The notes: generated from the sequence alone by a model not told the origin. DNA of 64,000 bases from Alistipes sp. (GCA_017416915.1 JAFQAN010000027.1:114485-178484), one strand, 5' to 3'. Counted from the stretch's first letter, positions 35,496 to 45,482 are shown. Numbers and translations are program-made.

Positions 35496-37028
35496 ATGTC
35501 AAGAGAAGTAAGAGTTCGCTTTGCACCCAGCCCTACGGGTCCGCTACATATTGGCGGTGTACGCACAGCACTATATAACTATCTGTTTGCCCGTCGCCAC
35601 GGCGGTAAGATGATTCTGCGTATCGAGGATACCGACTCGCAGCGCTTTGTGCCAGGTGCCGAAGAGTATATTATCGAGTCGTTACGTTGGTGCGGCATCG
35701 AGATTGACGAGGGTGTCGGCGTGGGAGGTCCTCACGCACCCTACCGTCAGAGCGAGCGCCGCGAGATATATTTGAAGTATGCCAAGCAGCTCGTCGAGGC
35801 GGGTTGGGCATACTACGCCTTCGACACCCCCGAGGAGCTTGACGCCCTGCGTAAGGAGGCGGAGGAGGCGGGCAAGACCTTCGCCTACAACTACGAGGTG
35901 CGCGAGAAGCTGCCCACATCGCTGGTGCTGAGCCACGACGAGGTGGAGGCGCGCATAGCACGTGGCGACCAATGGGTCGTACGCTTCAAGATGCCCGTAG
36001 ATGAGACCGTCGCTATGGATGACCTCATTCGCGGACACGTCGAGGTGAACACATCGACGCTCGACGACAAGGTACTCTACAAGTCGGCAGATGCGCTGCC
36101 CACATACCACCTTGCCAACATCGTCGATGACCACCTTATGGAGATTTCGCACGTCATACGTGGCGAGGAGTGGTTGCCATCGTTGCCGCTACACTACCTA
36201 CTCTACCGTGCCTTCGGCTGGGAGGATACACGCCCCGAGTTCGCACACCTACCCCTGCTGCTTAAACCTACGGGCGGCGGCAAACTCTCGAAGCGCGATG
36301 GCGACAAGATGGGCTTCCCCGTATTTCCGCTCTTCTGGCTCTCGCCCACGGGCGACACGGCGCACGGTTACCGCGAAGATGGATACCTCGCCGAGGCATT
36401 TATAAATATGTTGGCACTTTTGGGCTGGAACCCTGGTACCGAGCAGGAGATATTCTCAATGCAGGAGCTTATCGACGCCTTCTCGTTGGAGCGCGTATCG
36501 AAGGCTGGCGCGCGCTTCCAACCCGACAAGGCGAAGTGGTTCAACGCTCAGTATATCCACCACCTCTCGGATGAGCAGCTTGCACCAATCATACAGCCCA
36601 TCTTGAAGGAACACGGCGTAGTGGTCAGCGACGAGCAGGCAGGACGCGTTGCGGGCATTATGAAGGAGCGCGTAACGCTCACTACCGAACTGTGGGACCT
36701 CACCTCGTTCTTCTTCGTAGCACCCACCCAGTACGAGGAGAAGCTCGCTAAGAAGCAGTGGAAGGGCGACAACCCCGCGATGCTCGGAAAGTTGCGTGAG
36801 GTATTGGCATCTATCGACGACTTCTCGAAGGAGAACACCGAGCAGGTCGTTAAGCCGTGGATAGAGGCTAACGGCTACTCGGTAGGTCAGGTGATGAATA
36901 CGCTGCGCCTGGCACTCGTAGGCGCGGGCAAGGGTCCTGGTATGTACGACGTTACGGAGTTTATCGGCAAGGAGGAGTGTTTGAAGCGCATCGACAACCT
37001 GCTATCAAACCTCCAACCCATAGAGTAA
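35496..37028 (+). CDS. gltX: Glutamyl-tRNA synthetase
   Basis: 510 residues. [21 protein letters not shown] carries the HIGH-type motif and [15 protein letters not shown] the KMSKS-type motif (KLSKR). The anticodon-binding domain is C-terminal. It attaches glutamate to tRNA-Glu. The 36-bp gap to the preceding SIMPL gene and the 24-bp gap to galM suggest one transcript. Confidence 0.96.
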   Translation: MSREVRVRFAPSPTGPLHIGGVRTALYNYLFARRHGGKMILRIEDTDSQRFVPGAEEYIIESLRWCGIEIDEGVGVGGPHAPYRQSERREIYLKYAKQLVEAGWAYYAFDTPEELDALRKEAEEAGKTFAYNYEVREKLPTSLVLSHDEVEARIARGDQWVVRFKMPVDETVAMDDLIRGHVEVNTSTLDDKVLYKSADALPTYHLANIVDDHLMEISHVIRGEEWLPSLPLHYLLYRAFGWEDTRPEFAHLPLLLKPTGGGKLSKRDGDKMGFPVFPLFWLSPTGDTAHGYREDGYLAEAFINMLALLGWNPGTEQEIFSMQELIDAFSLERVSKAGARFQPDKAKWFNAQYIHHLSDEQLAPIIQPILKEHGVVVSDEQAGRVAGIMKERVTLTTELWDLTSFFFVAPTQYEEKLAKKQWKGDNPAMLGKLREVLASIDDFSKENTEQVVKPWIEANGYSVGQVMNTLRLALVGAGKGPGMYDVTEFIGKEECLKRIDNLLSNLQPIE

Positions 37029-37052
37029 CAACCTAAACAGCTTAAAAACACT

Positions 37053-38108
37053 ATGGAGATATTTCAGCATATATGTGGTTCAACGCCCGAGGGCGAGGCG
37101 ATAATCCTCTATACGATGCGTAACAGCCACGGCTCGGAGCTGCTTCTAAGCAACATTGGAGCTTCGATTGTGGGTGTACGCTTTGCCGACCGCAACGGTA
37201 AAATTGAGGATGTAGCACTCGGCTACAAGGATGCTACGAGCTATATCGGCGATGGTGCTGCCAGCGGCAAGAGCGTGGGTCGTGTAGCGGGTCGCATCGC
37301 ACGCGGACAGATGGTCATCGACGATGTGGAGTACCGCTTGGAGGTAAACAACGGCCCTAACCACCTGCACGGCGGCTCGAAGGGCTTTGCCAACTGCTAT
37401 TGGGAGGGTCGCGTAGAGACCAACCGCGTGGTATTCTCTCGCATATCGGAGGATGGCGAGCAGGGCTACCCTGGCGAGCTGTGTGTTGAGGCGGTCTATG
37501 ATTTTGATGATGACGACCAGATTGTCATCACCTACCTCGCCAAGAGCAACAAGAATACCGTCGTAAACCTCACCAACCACCTATACTGGAATCTACACGG
37601 CGAAGGCTCCGATAAGACGATTCTCGACCACGAGCTACGCCTCAACTGCTCGAAGGTCTTGGAGATGGATATGGTGCAGATACCCACTGGAAAGCTACTC
37701 GACGTGGCAAATACGCCGCTCGACTTCCGCACGTGGCGCCGCTTTGAGGAGGGCATCGACGCCGAGTTTAACAACATACGCACCTACCGCGGCTATGACC
37801 ACTGCTTTGCGGTGGATGGCTGGCAGCGCAACATCTTACAAGAGGTTGGCGAGCTACGATGTGAGACTACGGGACGCAAGGTAACGATACTCTCCTCGCA
37901 ACCCGCCGTGGTGCTATATACAGGCAACTGGTTGGCGGGAGGCTGCCCCATTACTAAGTCGGATAAACGTTACGACGACTACGCAGGTGTTGCTATCGAG
38001 TGTCAGGGTTACAGCGACGCGGTACACCACGCCCACTTCCCCTCAATAGAGCTTAAAGCAGACGAGCTATATTGCCAAAAGATAGCCTTTAAGCTCGGCA
38101 CGTTCTAA
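37053..38108 (+). CDS. galM: Aldose 1-epimerase (galactose mutarotase)
   Basis: 351 residues. Conserved segments: GASGKSVGRVAGRIARGQM-like, NNGPNHLHGGSKGFANCYWE (with the catalytic His region NGPNHLHGG), VNLTNHLYWNLHG, YRGYDHCFAVDGW, and a C-terminal CQGYSDAVHHAHFPSIEL holding the family's carboxylate region. It interconverts alpha and beta anomers of hexoses in the cytoplasm; no signal peptide is seen. No galactose genes adjoin it. Confidence 0.93.
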   Translation: MEIFQHICGSTPEGEAIILYTMRNSHGSELLLSNIGASIVGVRFADRNGKIEDVALGYKDATSYIGDGAASGKSVGRVAGRIARGQMVIDDVEYRLEVNNGPNHLHGGSKGFANCYWEGRVETNRVVFSRISEDGEQGYPGELCVEAVYDFDDDDQIVITYLAKSNKNTVVNLTNHLYWNLHGEGSDKTILDHELRLNCSKVLEMDMVQIPTGKLLDVANTPLDFRTWRRFEEGIDAEFNNIRTYRGYDHCFAVDGWQRNILQEVGELRCETTGRKVTILSSQPAVVLYTGNWLAGGCPITKSDKRYDDYAGVAIECQGYSDAVHHAHFPSIELKADELYCQKIAFKLGTF

Positions 38109-38142
38109 CCACACATAAGTTGAAACAAAAAATATGTAATAT

Positions 38143-40080
38143 ATGAAAATCAACAAACTATTAAGCATCGCGCTCGTAGCGCTAACGTTCGAGGCTTGCA
38201 CAACCGATGCGACCAATAACAACGTGCCGCAGCAGCAGACCTCCGAGCAGAAGATTATCAACACCACCGAAAATGCTTACGATAGCACACTCCTCGTAAA
38301 GCTCCACGCCTACACCGACACCTTCGCGTTGGAGATTGATGGAGACAATATCGATTGTCGTCCCCTCTTTCCCGCAGGCAACACACCAGAGGCGACACTT
38401 AAAAGCGAAGAGCTGTATCGCTGGTGGGCGCTCTCGCTCGATAATGGAGAGAACATCGCTAAGTTAGCAAAACGCGTAGCTGAGGATGAGCGTGTGCAGT
38501 ATGTCGAGTTTAACGAGAGGTTGGAGCATCTCGGCGAGGATTACTCTGGCGAAGAGGCAGGGACCCACGTGGCAACACGTGCCATACAGGCGGAGATGCC
38601 GTTCAACGATGAGTATTTGTGTGAGCAGTGGCACTACTACAACGACGGCACAGTGTACGGCGATGTTAGCAGCGACCACACACCAGGTGCAGACATCAAC
38701 CTCTTCCCCGCCTGGAAGTACTGCACGGGAGATAACCGCGTAATAGTAGCCGTCATCGACGGTGGCGTAAAGTACAATCACCCCGACTTGGCGGCCAATA
38801 TGTGGGTAAACCAGGCCGAGGCTAATGGTAGTATGGGTATCGACGATGACAACAACGGCTATGTCGATGACATCTACGGATACAACTTCAACGATCATAG
38901 CGGCGACATCACCTTCGATAATCACGGCACACACGTAGCAGGCACTATTGCCGCAGTGAGCAACAATGGCATAGGCGTAGCAGGCATAGCAGGAGGCTCG
39001 GGCAATGGGGATGGCTGTCGCATTATGACGTGCCAGATATATAAGGGTGGAACTGCTACAAGCACCGAAAATATTGCTGCCGCTATTAAGTATGCTGCCG
39101 ACAATGGCGCTGTAATTATAAACAACTCGTGGCAGTACGCTAAGGGTTCATACACGTCGGATTCAAAATTTAGACAAAATTATAGCGTATTGATGGACGC
39201 TATCAAATATTTTGAGAGCAATGCGAAGCTTCCAGGTGTCATAGATGGCGGAATTTGCATATTCGCTGCGGGTAATGATGCCTACAACGTACCCTCATAC
39301 CCTGGTGCATATTATAGCAACATCTGTGTTACGGCGTTTGGCCCCAACTTTACGGCTGGCAGCTACACCAACTACGGTGCAGGAGCGAATATATGCGCAC
39401 CTGGTGGCGAGAACACATCGTGGGCAACGAAGATATGCTCAACATCGGTATCAGAGGAGGTAGATTATGATTACTATTACGAAAAGGGAACATCAATGGC
39501 TGCTCCGCACGTATCGGGCTGCGCGGCACTGGGTCTCTCGTATGCCTTGAAGATAGGAAAGAGCTTCACTCGCGAAGAGTTCCAAAACCTTATCCTCAGC
39601 TCGGTACACGACATCGACCAGTATCAAACCGTACGTACAGGTGCATTTGACTTCGATACTGGAACATACCCCACTGTTAATATCGAGTACTACAAAGGTC
39701 AGCTCGGCGCTGGATACATCGATGCTCACCTACTGCTTATGCAAGTTGAGGGTACAGCGTGTATCTATATAGCAACAGGCAAGCAGCAGAGCGTATCGTT
39801 GGATAACCACTTTGGCGATAGCTCGGAGAGGCTCACATACCTCAATGTAGAGATGTCGGCAACAGAGATGGCAAAACTCGGCATCACAACGACCCCTACT
39901 ATTGTTGATGGCAAGTTGCAGATAAAGTGTACGAAGAGCGGCACAGCACGTATGAGCATCACAGCAATTGTCGGTGGAACGGTCGTTGGTGGCAGCGACA
40001 ATATGGGCGGTATGGAGGTAACACGTGAATTTGAGGTCGTGGCACGTCAAAAAATCGCCGAAAATGGTGGCTGGCTGTAA
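38143..40080 (+). CDS. Secreted subtilisin-like serine protease (S8), probable lipoprotein
   Basis: 645 residues. The signal peptide ends LTFEAC with Cys19 (a weak lipobox), then a prodomain-like region with ALSLDNGENIAKLAKRVAED. The catalytic triad is complete: Asp207 in VAVIDGGVKYNHPDL, His262 in NHGTHVAGTIA and Ser452 in GTSMAAPHVSG. A C-terminal region of about 130 residues after LLLMQVEG resembles a beta-sandwich. It would degrade peptides or process proteins at the cell surface. It is the last gene of the plus-strand run and is followed by a strong terminator. Confidence 0.9.
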   Translation: MKINKLLSIALVALTFEACTTDATNNNVPQQQTSEQKIINTTENAYDSTLLVKLHAYTDTFALEIDGDNIDCRPLFPAGNTPEATLKSEELYRWWALSLDNGENIAKLAKRVAEDERVQYVEFNERLEHLGEDYSGEEAGTHVATRAIQAEMPFNDEYLCEQWHYYNDGTVYGDVSSDHTPGADINLFPAWKYCTGDNRVIVAVIDGGVKYNHPDLAANMWVNQAEANGSMGIDDDNNGYVDDIYGYNFNDHSGDITFDNHGTHVAGTIAAVSNNGIGVAGIAGGSGNGDGCRIMTCQIYKGGTATSTENIAAAIKYAADNGAVIINNSWQYAKGSYTSDSKFRQNYSVLMDAIKYFESNAKLPGVIDGGICIFAAGNDAYNVPSYPGAYYSNICVTAFGPNFTAGSYTNYGAGANICAPGGENTSWATKICSTSVSEEVDYDYYYEKGTSMAAPHVSGCAALGLSYALKIGKSFTREEFQNLILSSVHDIDQYQTVRTGAFDFDTGTYPTVNIEYYKGQLGAGYIDAHLLLMQVEGTACIYIATGKQQSVSLDNHFGDSSERLTYLNVEMSATEMAKLGITTTPTIVDGKLQIKCTKSGTARMSITAIVGGTVVGGSDNMGGMEVTREFEVVARQKIAENGGWL

Positions 40081-40097
40081 AGAGAGAGCCATACCAT

Positions 40098-40140
40098 AAA
40101 AATATAGTAGCCTGCTTTTCGAGCAGGCTACTATATTTTT
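40098..40140. terminator. Perfect bidirectional terminator
   Basis: A perfect 19-bp stem (40098-40116 with 40122-40140), loop TTTCG, beginning with AAAAA and ending in TTTTTT. It serves the convergent subtilase (plus) and lipoprotein (minus) genes. Confidence 0.92.
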
Positions 40141-40161
40141 TACTGTTCTACAACAGAGCCT

Positions 40162-41712
40162 CTACCAATCTCTGGGGTCGGTCTCGAACTCTACTAATGA
40201 CAACGCCTTAGCGCCACCCTTATCCACTATCAGAGAGCATATCGTGTAGGGCGTACCATAGTTAAGCTCGGTCCAATCTATCGTAGCTGTGCCGCTATGC
40301 TTCTGAGAGTGCGACGCCGAACTCTCTATAAGATAGATCATAAATGCCTCGAACGACGAGAAACCTGCCGTATAATATGCCTCTTCTGCCTCCTTAACCA
40401 ACTCGGTCTTCAAGACACAGGTGCGATAATAATCGACATCGCTGCTTGGCACGATAGTATAATTAACATTGTACATTCCGATATCGTTAATCGTTACCTG
40501 CAATGTCGCATTGCTCTCTTCGGCATCAAGCGTATGGATAACCTTCTCGAATACAGCACTTGCAAAACTTGCTGTTGCAGGGTCGTAGAGCGCTACAAGC
40601 ACGATATAGTCCATACCAGGACCAACCTCAATCTTCACACCCTGAGCCGCGAAGTCGGGGTTGGGGTGCGCCTCGCCACTAGCCCATACAATCTCCTGAG
40701 GACCTACACCTGGGAAGCCATAGGTCGAAAGGAACGCCGAAGGCTTAGCGCCAGCCATATCGTAGGTTACCTTTTCGATTGCTACACAACGCCACTCCTG
40801 ATTTTGTGGGGCGTTTATATAGAACGTGAACGACGACTGCGTAATCTTTCTAATCGTCAATAGATCCTCATCGCCTACTACCGATGCTCCCGACATTGAG
40901 CCGCGGTAGGTGCCGCAGACCCTCTGCGATGTCGCGTTATCGAGGGTAAAGTCGAATAAAAGGTTGTACTGACCATCAACCAATGACACCTCCAAATAGC
41001 CCGACTTGAACGTGTCGCCATACTCGGCAGTTGCACTCTCCTTGACACCCGAATACTCCGCTCCAATGGTGTAGTAGAGATTCTCGGTTGATACCTCGTA
41101 GCGACCCTCGGGGATATACTTGCCAAACGACAAACCTGGATCGGTGTATAGGTCAAGCAGAATTACCTGTCCCGTGGTAGCTTCGAGGGTAACATAGTAG
41201 TTTATGCTGTCGTACCACGTACCCTTCAACGAGCGCAAAATCTCAACATTTGGCTCAAATGGAAGCTCGGGGTTGGGGTCTGGGTCTGGGTTGGGGTCTG
41301 GGTTGGGGTCTGGGTCTGGGTTGGGATCGGGCTGTTCACCCGACTCTAAGGTCTTAGCAGCGACGGGCTTCGAGAGGGTGTAGCCATTGGCATTGCTTGC
41401 GGCAGCAACTACGTAGTAGGTCGTAGCGCTCTGCAAGCCCTCGATGGTAAAGCTCGTAGCATCCTTGGCTAAGGGCGTACCGTTGGCAATAACAGTCTCT
41501 GGGTCAAACGACGCTGCGCCAGTAACATACATATAGGCACACTGCTCAGCGTCAGCAATGGCGACATTGAAAGTAAGGCTCTCGGCAGTCGCCTCATCAA
41601 AGGTGATGTCGATGGTAGGCTTAGCACCATCAACCTGAGGCTCGGTGTCGCACGCAACAAGTGCAAAGAGTGCAACTACAACGAGCGGCAGTAATCTAAA
41701 AATATTCTTCAT
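40162..41712 (-). CDS. Secreted lipoprotein with FN3-like repeats and a Pro-Asp-Asn linker
   Basis: 516 residues from the ATG at 41712 (MKNIFRLLPLVVVALFALVAC, Cys21 of the lipobox). The frame is open to 41880 but that part lies above the promoter and in repeat locus 3. After one FN3-like domain (ESLTFNVAIADAEQCAYMYV) comes a low-complexity linker of alternating PNPDPDP units (DNA at about 41268-41335), then a domain with LKGTWYDSINYYVTLEATTG and others. I do not recognise an activity. The protein is probably exposed on the surface. Confidence 0.75.
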   Translation of the reverse strand: MKNIFRLLPLVVVALFALVACDTEPQVDGAKPTIDITFDEATAESLTFNVAIADAEQCAYMYVTGAASFDPETVIANGTPLAKDATSFTIEGLQSATTYYVVAAASNANGYTLSKPVAAKTLESGEQPDPNPDPDPNPDPNPDPDPNPELPFEPNVEILRSLKGTWYDSINYYVTLEATTGQVILLDLYTDPGLSFGKYIPEGRYEVSTENLYYTIGAEYSGVKESATAEYGDTFKSGYLEVSLVDGQYNLLFDFTLDNATSQRVCGTYRGSMSGASVVGDEDLLTIRKITQSSFTFYINAPQNQEWRCVAIEKVTYDMAGAKPSAFLSTYGFPGVGPQEIVWASGEAHPNPDFAAQGVKIEVGPGMDYIVLVALYDPATASFASAVFEKVIHTLDAEESNATLQVTINDIGMYNVNYTIVPSSDVDYYRTCVLKTELVKEAEEAYYTAGFSSFEAFMIYLIESSASHSQKHSGTATIDWTELNYGTPYTICSLIVDKGGAKALSLVEFETDPRDW

Positions 41713-41763
41713 AAGATAGTAAAAAATTATGATGTTAATTGTTCTCATTAACCTATTCGAATA

Positions 41764-41795
41764 CAAATATAGGGAGTTTTTTGAAAAAATGCAAA
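41764..41795 (-). promoter_or_regulatory. Promoter of the 41712 lipoprotein gene
   Basis: On the minus strand: TTTG (41795-41792), a 20-bp spacer and TATATTTG (41771-41764). The start near 41757 supports translation from 41712, not 41880. Confidence 0.75.
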
Positions 41796-41831
41796 CAAAA
41801 TGGTATATAGCGAGAGTGAGAGGCGCGCGAT

Positions 41832-42146
41832 TGGCTGGGAAGGACTGGGAAAGACTGGGAATGGCTGGGTAGCGCGCCAACGAGACAGCGGGACAGCGAG
41901 ACTACGAGACTACGGGACTACGAGACTGCGGGACTGCGGGACGCGCTGAAAAAACACAGGCGTTCTCAGTCTTTCTCAGGCATTCTCAGTCGTGCGAGGC
42001 AGTGCATGGCTGTGCGTGGCGCTTGGCGTCAGAGTGGTGCAGCAGTGGCGCTGATAAAGAAATTGGGCTGGATGGATAGTACTATGCGTACATTCCATTC
42101 AGCCCAATGATTGAGGCGGCGCTGATGCGCCGCTATAACGCCAAGC
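41832..42146 (+). repeat. Composite repeat, locus 3
   Basis: Left 10-bp units (GGCTGGGAAG, GACTGGGAAA, GACTGGGAAT type) at 41832-41871; GCGCGCCAA; eight 8-bp units CGRGACNN at 41881-41944; an AAAAAACACAGG block; three right 10-bp units at 41961-41989; GTGCGAGGC-like copies; the hairpin module 42021-42146 with outer arms GCTTGGCGT and ACGCCAAGC (42138-42146). The inner stem ATTGGGCTGGATGGA (42062-42076) pairs with TCCATTCAGCCCAAT (42094-42108), one G-U pair; the apical GTAC/GTAC encloses only TATGC. It lies between a lipoprotein promoter and the stop codon of the minus-strand TonB-domain gene. Confidence 0.88.
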
Positions 42147-42149
42147 AGG

Positions 42150-43412
42150 TTAGTTGCCGAAGCCCGCAACGATAATGTCAGCTACGGTTGAGGGGTGGGC
42201 AGCTCGTATCTTGCCTACCTCCTCGCCATTTGCCTCAAACACACCTTCTTTGAGGTAGGGCAACGTAAAGATTACAAGTCCCGACATACGCATAGGCGCT
42301 ACCTCGCCAGAAGAGATATTCATAGAGGGCGACTTGGCTATAACACGGCGCACCTCATCGTTAAGAGGCTTATGAGGCGAGGTGGTCTTAATGCTACTTA
42401 CATCAATAGCTCCACTTCGGTCCGTGGTAAACTCGTAAGCCACAACACCCTGCATCTGCTGTTTCTCAGCGGCCGAGGGATAACGCAGATTTGAGCGCAT
42501 AAAGGTTATAAACGGGCGATAATCGCCAATAATAGCAAAGGTCTCGGTTGTAGCGGCAGTGGTATTTGCCTCGCCAATTTCTATGAGCATCACGCCATTA
42601 GATGTATCGCCCAACGAGCTGAACTTCTTGACAGACTCATCGGCTGTATAGAATGTTACACCCTTGATATTCATCGGTTTGAGATCATTGATGTCGAGGA
42701 CCTGCATACTCTTGGCATCGACGACCATCGGCGGTGCCGAAGCAGAGGTTACATCGTTAGAGCCGAGCGACATAACAACGATGTTGTTGTCGGTTTGAGG
42801 CTCGTCGGAAGGCTCTACATTTTTTACCTCCTCATCTTTGGCAATAGCAAAGACAACGGGGATGACGTAGCTAATGGCAACAGCCTCGCCCTTCTGTATG
42901 GCGGGGGTCCAGCGTGGTGCCTTCTCAAAGACGCGAACAACCTCGTCGTGGAGCAGAGGGTTGCATTTATCGAAGAATTCGAGGCGGTCGGTGTCGATAT
43001 AGCCATCTTTGCCCACTACAAACTGAACGACAACCTTCCCTTCGAGGCCCTTGCTTAATGCCTCCTCGGGATAGCGTATATTCTGCATCACCCACATCTG
43101 GAAAGATTGAACATCGCCATCCATAAACTTGGGCATAGTCTCCGCTGTGATAAACACGAGAGAGTCGCGACCCGACTTGGTCTCAATAAATACGATGCCG
43201 TTCGACACGTTACCCTTTGCTGACCACTCTGCGAGGATATTTTCATCATCACGAACGATAGACATCGACTCAATGTCGTCGCTCGGAATCTTCTCGACCT
43301 CCTCTAACGAGGCAACCTCTCCATCGACAACATATAGAGGCTTCTGCTCGGCAGCAAAGAGCATCGCCGAAGAGAGCAACATCGTCTGAACGATAAGTAA
43401 TATACGTCTCAT
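42150..43412 (-). CDS. Periplasmic protein with two TonB C-terminal domains and TonB-receptor plug-like segments
   Basis: 420 residues with a signal peptide (LLSSAMLFA before AEQ). The order is: a plug-like segment (LYVVDGEVASLEEVEKIPSD, then NGIVFIETK); a TonB C-terminal domain (YPEEALSKGLEGKVVVQFVV, DKCNPLLHDEVVRVFEKAPR); a second plug-like segment (LKPMNIKGVTFYTADESV, then NGVMLIEIG); and a second, more diverged TonB domain (LRYPSAAEKQQMQGVVAYEF). There is no N-terminal anchor or proline-rich spacer, so it does not look like a classical TonB. Its function is unknown. The stop codon abuts repeat locus 3. Confidence 0.78.
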   Translation of the reverse strand: MRRILLIVQTMLLSSAMLFAAEQKPLYVVDGEVASLEEVEKIPSDDIESMSIVRDDENILAEWSAKGNVSNGIVFIETKSGRDSLVFITAETMPKFMDGDVQSFQMWVMQNIRYPEEALSKGLEGKVVVQFVVGKDGYIDTDRLEFFDKCNPLLHDEVVRVFEKAPRWTPAIQKGEAVAISYVIPVVFAIAKDEEVKNVEPSDEPQTDNNIVVMSLGSNDVTSASAPPMVVDAKSMQVLDINDLKPMNIKGVTFYTADESVKKFSSLGDTSNGVMLIEIGEANTTAATTETFAIIGDYRPFITFMRSNLRYPSAAEKQQMQGVVAYEFTTDRSGAIDVSSIKTTSPHKPLNDEVRRVIAKSPSMNISSGEVAPMRMSGLVIFTLPYLKEGVFEANGEEVGKIRAAHPSTVADIIVAGFGN

Positions 43413-43462
43413 AGTTAAAAGTTTTAAGCGTTAAACATTTTGAGCTGCTCATTTTGTCGATA

Positions 43463-43493
43463 CAAAGGTAGGGTGCGACGGGGAGTTTGTCAA
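43463..43493 (-). promoter_or_regulatory. Promoter of the double TonB-domain gene
   Basis: On the minus strand: TTG (43493-43491), a 20-bp spacer and TACCTTTG (43470-43463). Confidence 0.7.
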
Positions 43494-43576
43494 GTTTTCG
43501 AGGTTAAACAATGTTAAGGGCTATGTTAAAAATTGTTAAATAGGTATTTGCTCCCGCAACCCTACACTATTTTTCG

Positions 43577-43584
43577 TATCTTTG
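43577..43584 (+). promoter_or_regulatory. Promoter -7 element of the two-component operon
   Basis: TATCTTTG ends four bases before the kinase ATG at 43589. If used, the transcript starts at or next to the ATG, giving a leaderless mRNA. Confidence 0.5.
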
Positions 43585-43588
43585 TCGT

Positions 43589-44800
43589 ATGAAAAGGTCG
43601 CATTTCGGGAAAATATCGCTCCTCGTAATAGTATCGTTGGTGCTTTTAGCTGCCGTCGAGGCGGTATGGGCAGTGCGCACATATCGCAATATGCATAGCA
43701 GCTACACCCAGCAGATAGAGAGCATCTTGGAGGAGGCATCGTGGCAGTATGTGGTACTTGGAGACGGCTCATATATAAACATAGGTAGCATTGACCGCTT
43801 CTGGACCATCATCGCCGACGAGCTGCGCACCGCAGGCATCGACACCGATTATCGCGTCGAGGTACTTACCACCACCGACAGCGACCCCGTGGTGCTTATG
43901 TCGAAGGGCGGGGAGAGGTTAGGCGATGCTCAGCTAAGCGTCGAGCGCACACTGACACCCATCATCCTGCGCCTCACTGTAACCGACCCCGAGAGCGAGA
44001 TATTGCGCAGTATGCGCGGCATGCTGATATTGCAGTTAGTGTCGATAGTCATCCTCGCGGCGACGTTTATCTTTCTGCTGCGCACACTCTTTCGCGCCAA
44101 GAGCATCGAGCAGATACGCCGCGACCTCACGCACAACATCACCCACGAGCTAAAAACACCCATTGCCGCAGCCTATGCCGCGACCGATGCACTGCTTACG
44201 AGCGACGCGCTGAGCAGCAATAAGAGAGAGCGCAACGAGTATCTTAATATGACTCTCACACAGCTAAAACGCCTCAACACTATGGTCGAGGAGATACTGC
44301 GCAGCTCGACAGAGAGGTACTCTGCCGAAGAGCTACGTATCGAGGAGTGCGACATCGGCGAAATTGTCGAAGAGGTGCGACGCAGCATGGAGCTAAAATA
44401 TGCAGGTCGGAGCGTAGAGTGGAGCGTAGATATTGCAGCGCACACCACGTTGCTTGCCGACAGGTTTCATCTATCGGGCATAGTGAGCGCCCTTATCGAC
44501 AACGCCATAAAATATAGCCCCGACACAGCCCGCGTAGGTGTGGTATGCCACGGCGACGATGATAACATTATACTGAGCATCGAGGATAGCGGCATCGGCA
44601 TACCTCGCAAGGCTCAGCGCCACATATTCAAGAAGTTTTACCGAGTGCCGACAGGCAACCGCCACGATAGCCAGGGCTATGGTCTGGGGCTATACTACGT
44701 TGGAGGTATGGTGCGTTGCCATGGTGGTAGCATCAAGCTACGCTCCACAGAGGGCAAGGGCAGTAGGTTTGAAATAAGATTACCGCGATATGGCAAATAG
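43589..44800 (+). CDS. Sensor histidine kinase
   Basis: 403 residues. TM1 is about 9-29 and TM2 about 145-167, enclosing a periplasmic sensor domain of about 115 residues (no named fold recognised). The HisKA domain has the phospho-acceptor His186 in THNITHELKTPIAAAY; the ATPase domain has the N box DNAIKYSPD, G1 EDSGIGIP and G2 GYGLGLYYVGG. The response regulator gene overlaps its end by 11 bp. The signal sensed is unknown. Confidence 0.92.
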   Translation: MKRSHFGKISLLVIVSLVLLAAVEAVWAVRTYRNMHSSYTQQIESILEEASWQYVVLGDGSYINIGSIDRFWTIIADELRTAGIDTDYRVEVLTTTDSDPVVLMSKGGERLGDAQLSVERTLTPIILRLTVTDPESEILRSMRGMLILQLVSIVILAATFIFLLRTLFRAKSIEQIRRDLTHNITHELKTPIAAAYAATDALLTSDALSSNKRERNEYLNMTLTQLKRLNTMVEEILRSSTERYSAEELRIEECDIGEIVEEVRRSMELKYAGRSVEWSVDIAAHTTLLADRFHLSGIVSALIDNAIKYSPDTARVGVVCHGDDDNIILSIEDSGIGIPRKAQRHIFKKFYRVPTGNRHDSQGYGLGLYYVGGMVRCHGGSIKLRSTEGKGSRFEIRLPRYGK

Positions 44801-45482
44801 ACGTATTTTGGTCGTTGAAGACGAGCAGACGCTGAGACGTATCGTCGCAGATACCCTCATACGCGCAGGCTATGAGGTGATTGTGGCGGCAGATGGCGAG
44901 GAGGGTCTGCGCGAGGCTGAGCGCCATACGCCCCACCTCGTTATTGCCGATATAATGATGCCACGAATGGATGGTATAGAGTTGGTCAAAACGCTCAGCC
45001 GACGTCTTAGGGATACACAGTTTCTGTTTTTATCGGCACGTAGCGGTGCTGACGATGTTGTAGAGGGCTTCCGCGCGGGTGGCAACGACTATATACGCAA
45101 GCCCTTTGCGATGAATGAGCTGCTCGTGCGTGTCGAGGCGCTACTATCGCGCACCAGTGATTATGATGCTGTACCCACGAACATAGAGATAGGTCGGTAT
45201 AGCTATAACACCTCGACCTGGACGCTGGCTTATGGCGACAGCCTCCGCAGACTCTCGGCACGCGAGGCAGCAGTACTCACCGCATTGGCAATGAACCGCA
45301 ATAAGGTGGTCAGCACACGCTCACTACTGATGGATATATGGGGCGACGACAGCTACTACAACCTACGCTCGCTAAATGTCTTTGTGTCGAAGCTACGAGG
45401 CTACCTATCGGACGATAAGTCGATTGAGATTGTCGCTATCCGAGGCGTAGGGTACAAAATCGGAGTAAGAGAGGAAGAGTGA
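44790..45482 (+). CDS. OmpR-family response regulator
   Basis: 230 residues. The receiver has the acidic pair Glu10/Asp11, phospho-acceptor Asp54 (VIADIMMPRMDG), Ser83 and Lys104 (RKPF). The C-terminal winged helix (RYSYNTSTWTLAYGDSLRRL, SLNVFVSKLRGYLS, IRGVGYKIGV) binds DNA. It overlaps the kinase gene, so the two are a cognate pair. Repeat locus 4 begins just after its stop codon. Confidence 0.94.
   Translation: MANRRILVVEDEQTLRRIVADTLIRAGYEVIVAADGEEGLREAERHTPHLVIADIMMPRMDGIELVKTLSRRLRDTQFLFLSARSGADDVVEGFRAGGNDYIRKPFAMNELLVRVEALLSRTSDYDAVPTNIEIGRYSYNTSTWTLAYGDSLRRLSAREAAVLTALAMNRNKVVSTRSLLMDIWGDDSYYNLRSLNVFVSKLRGYLSDDKSIEIVAIRGVGYKIGVREEE

Noticed and set aside
41713-41880. N-terminal extension of the 40162-41712 lipoprotein
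   Set aside because: It lies upstream of the predicted transcription start near 41757 and the signal peptide with lipobox begins at the ATG 41712.
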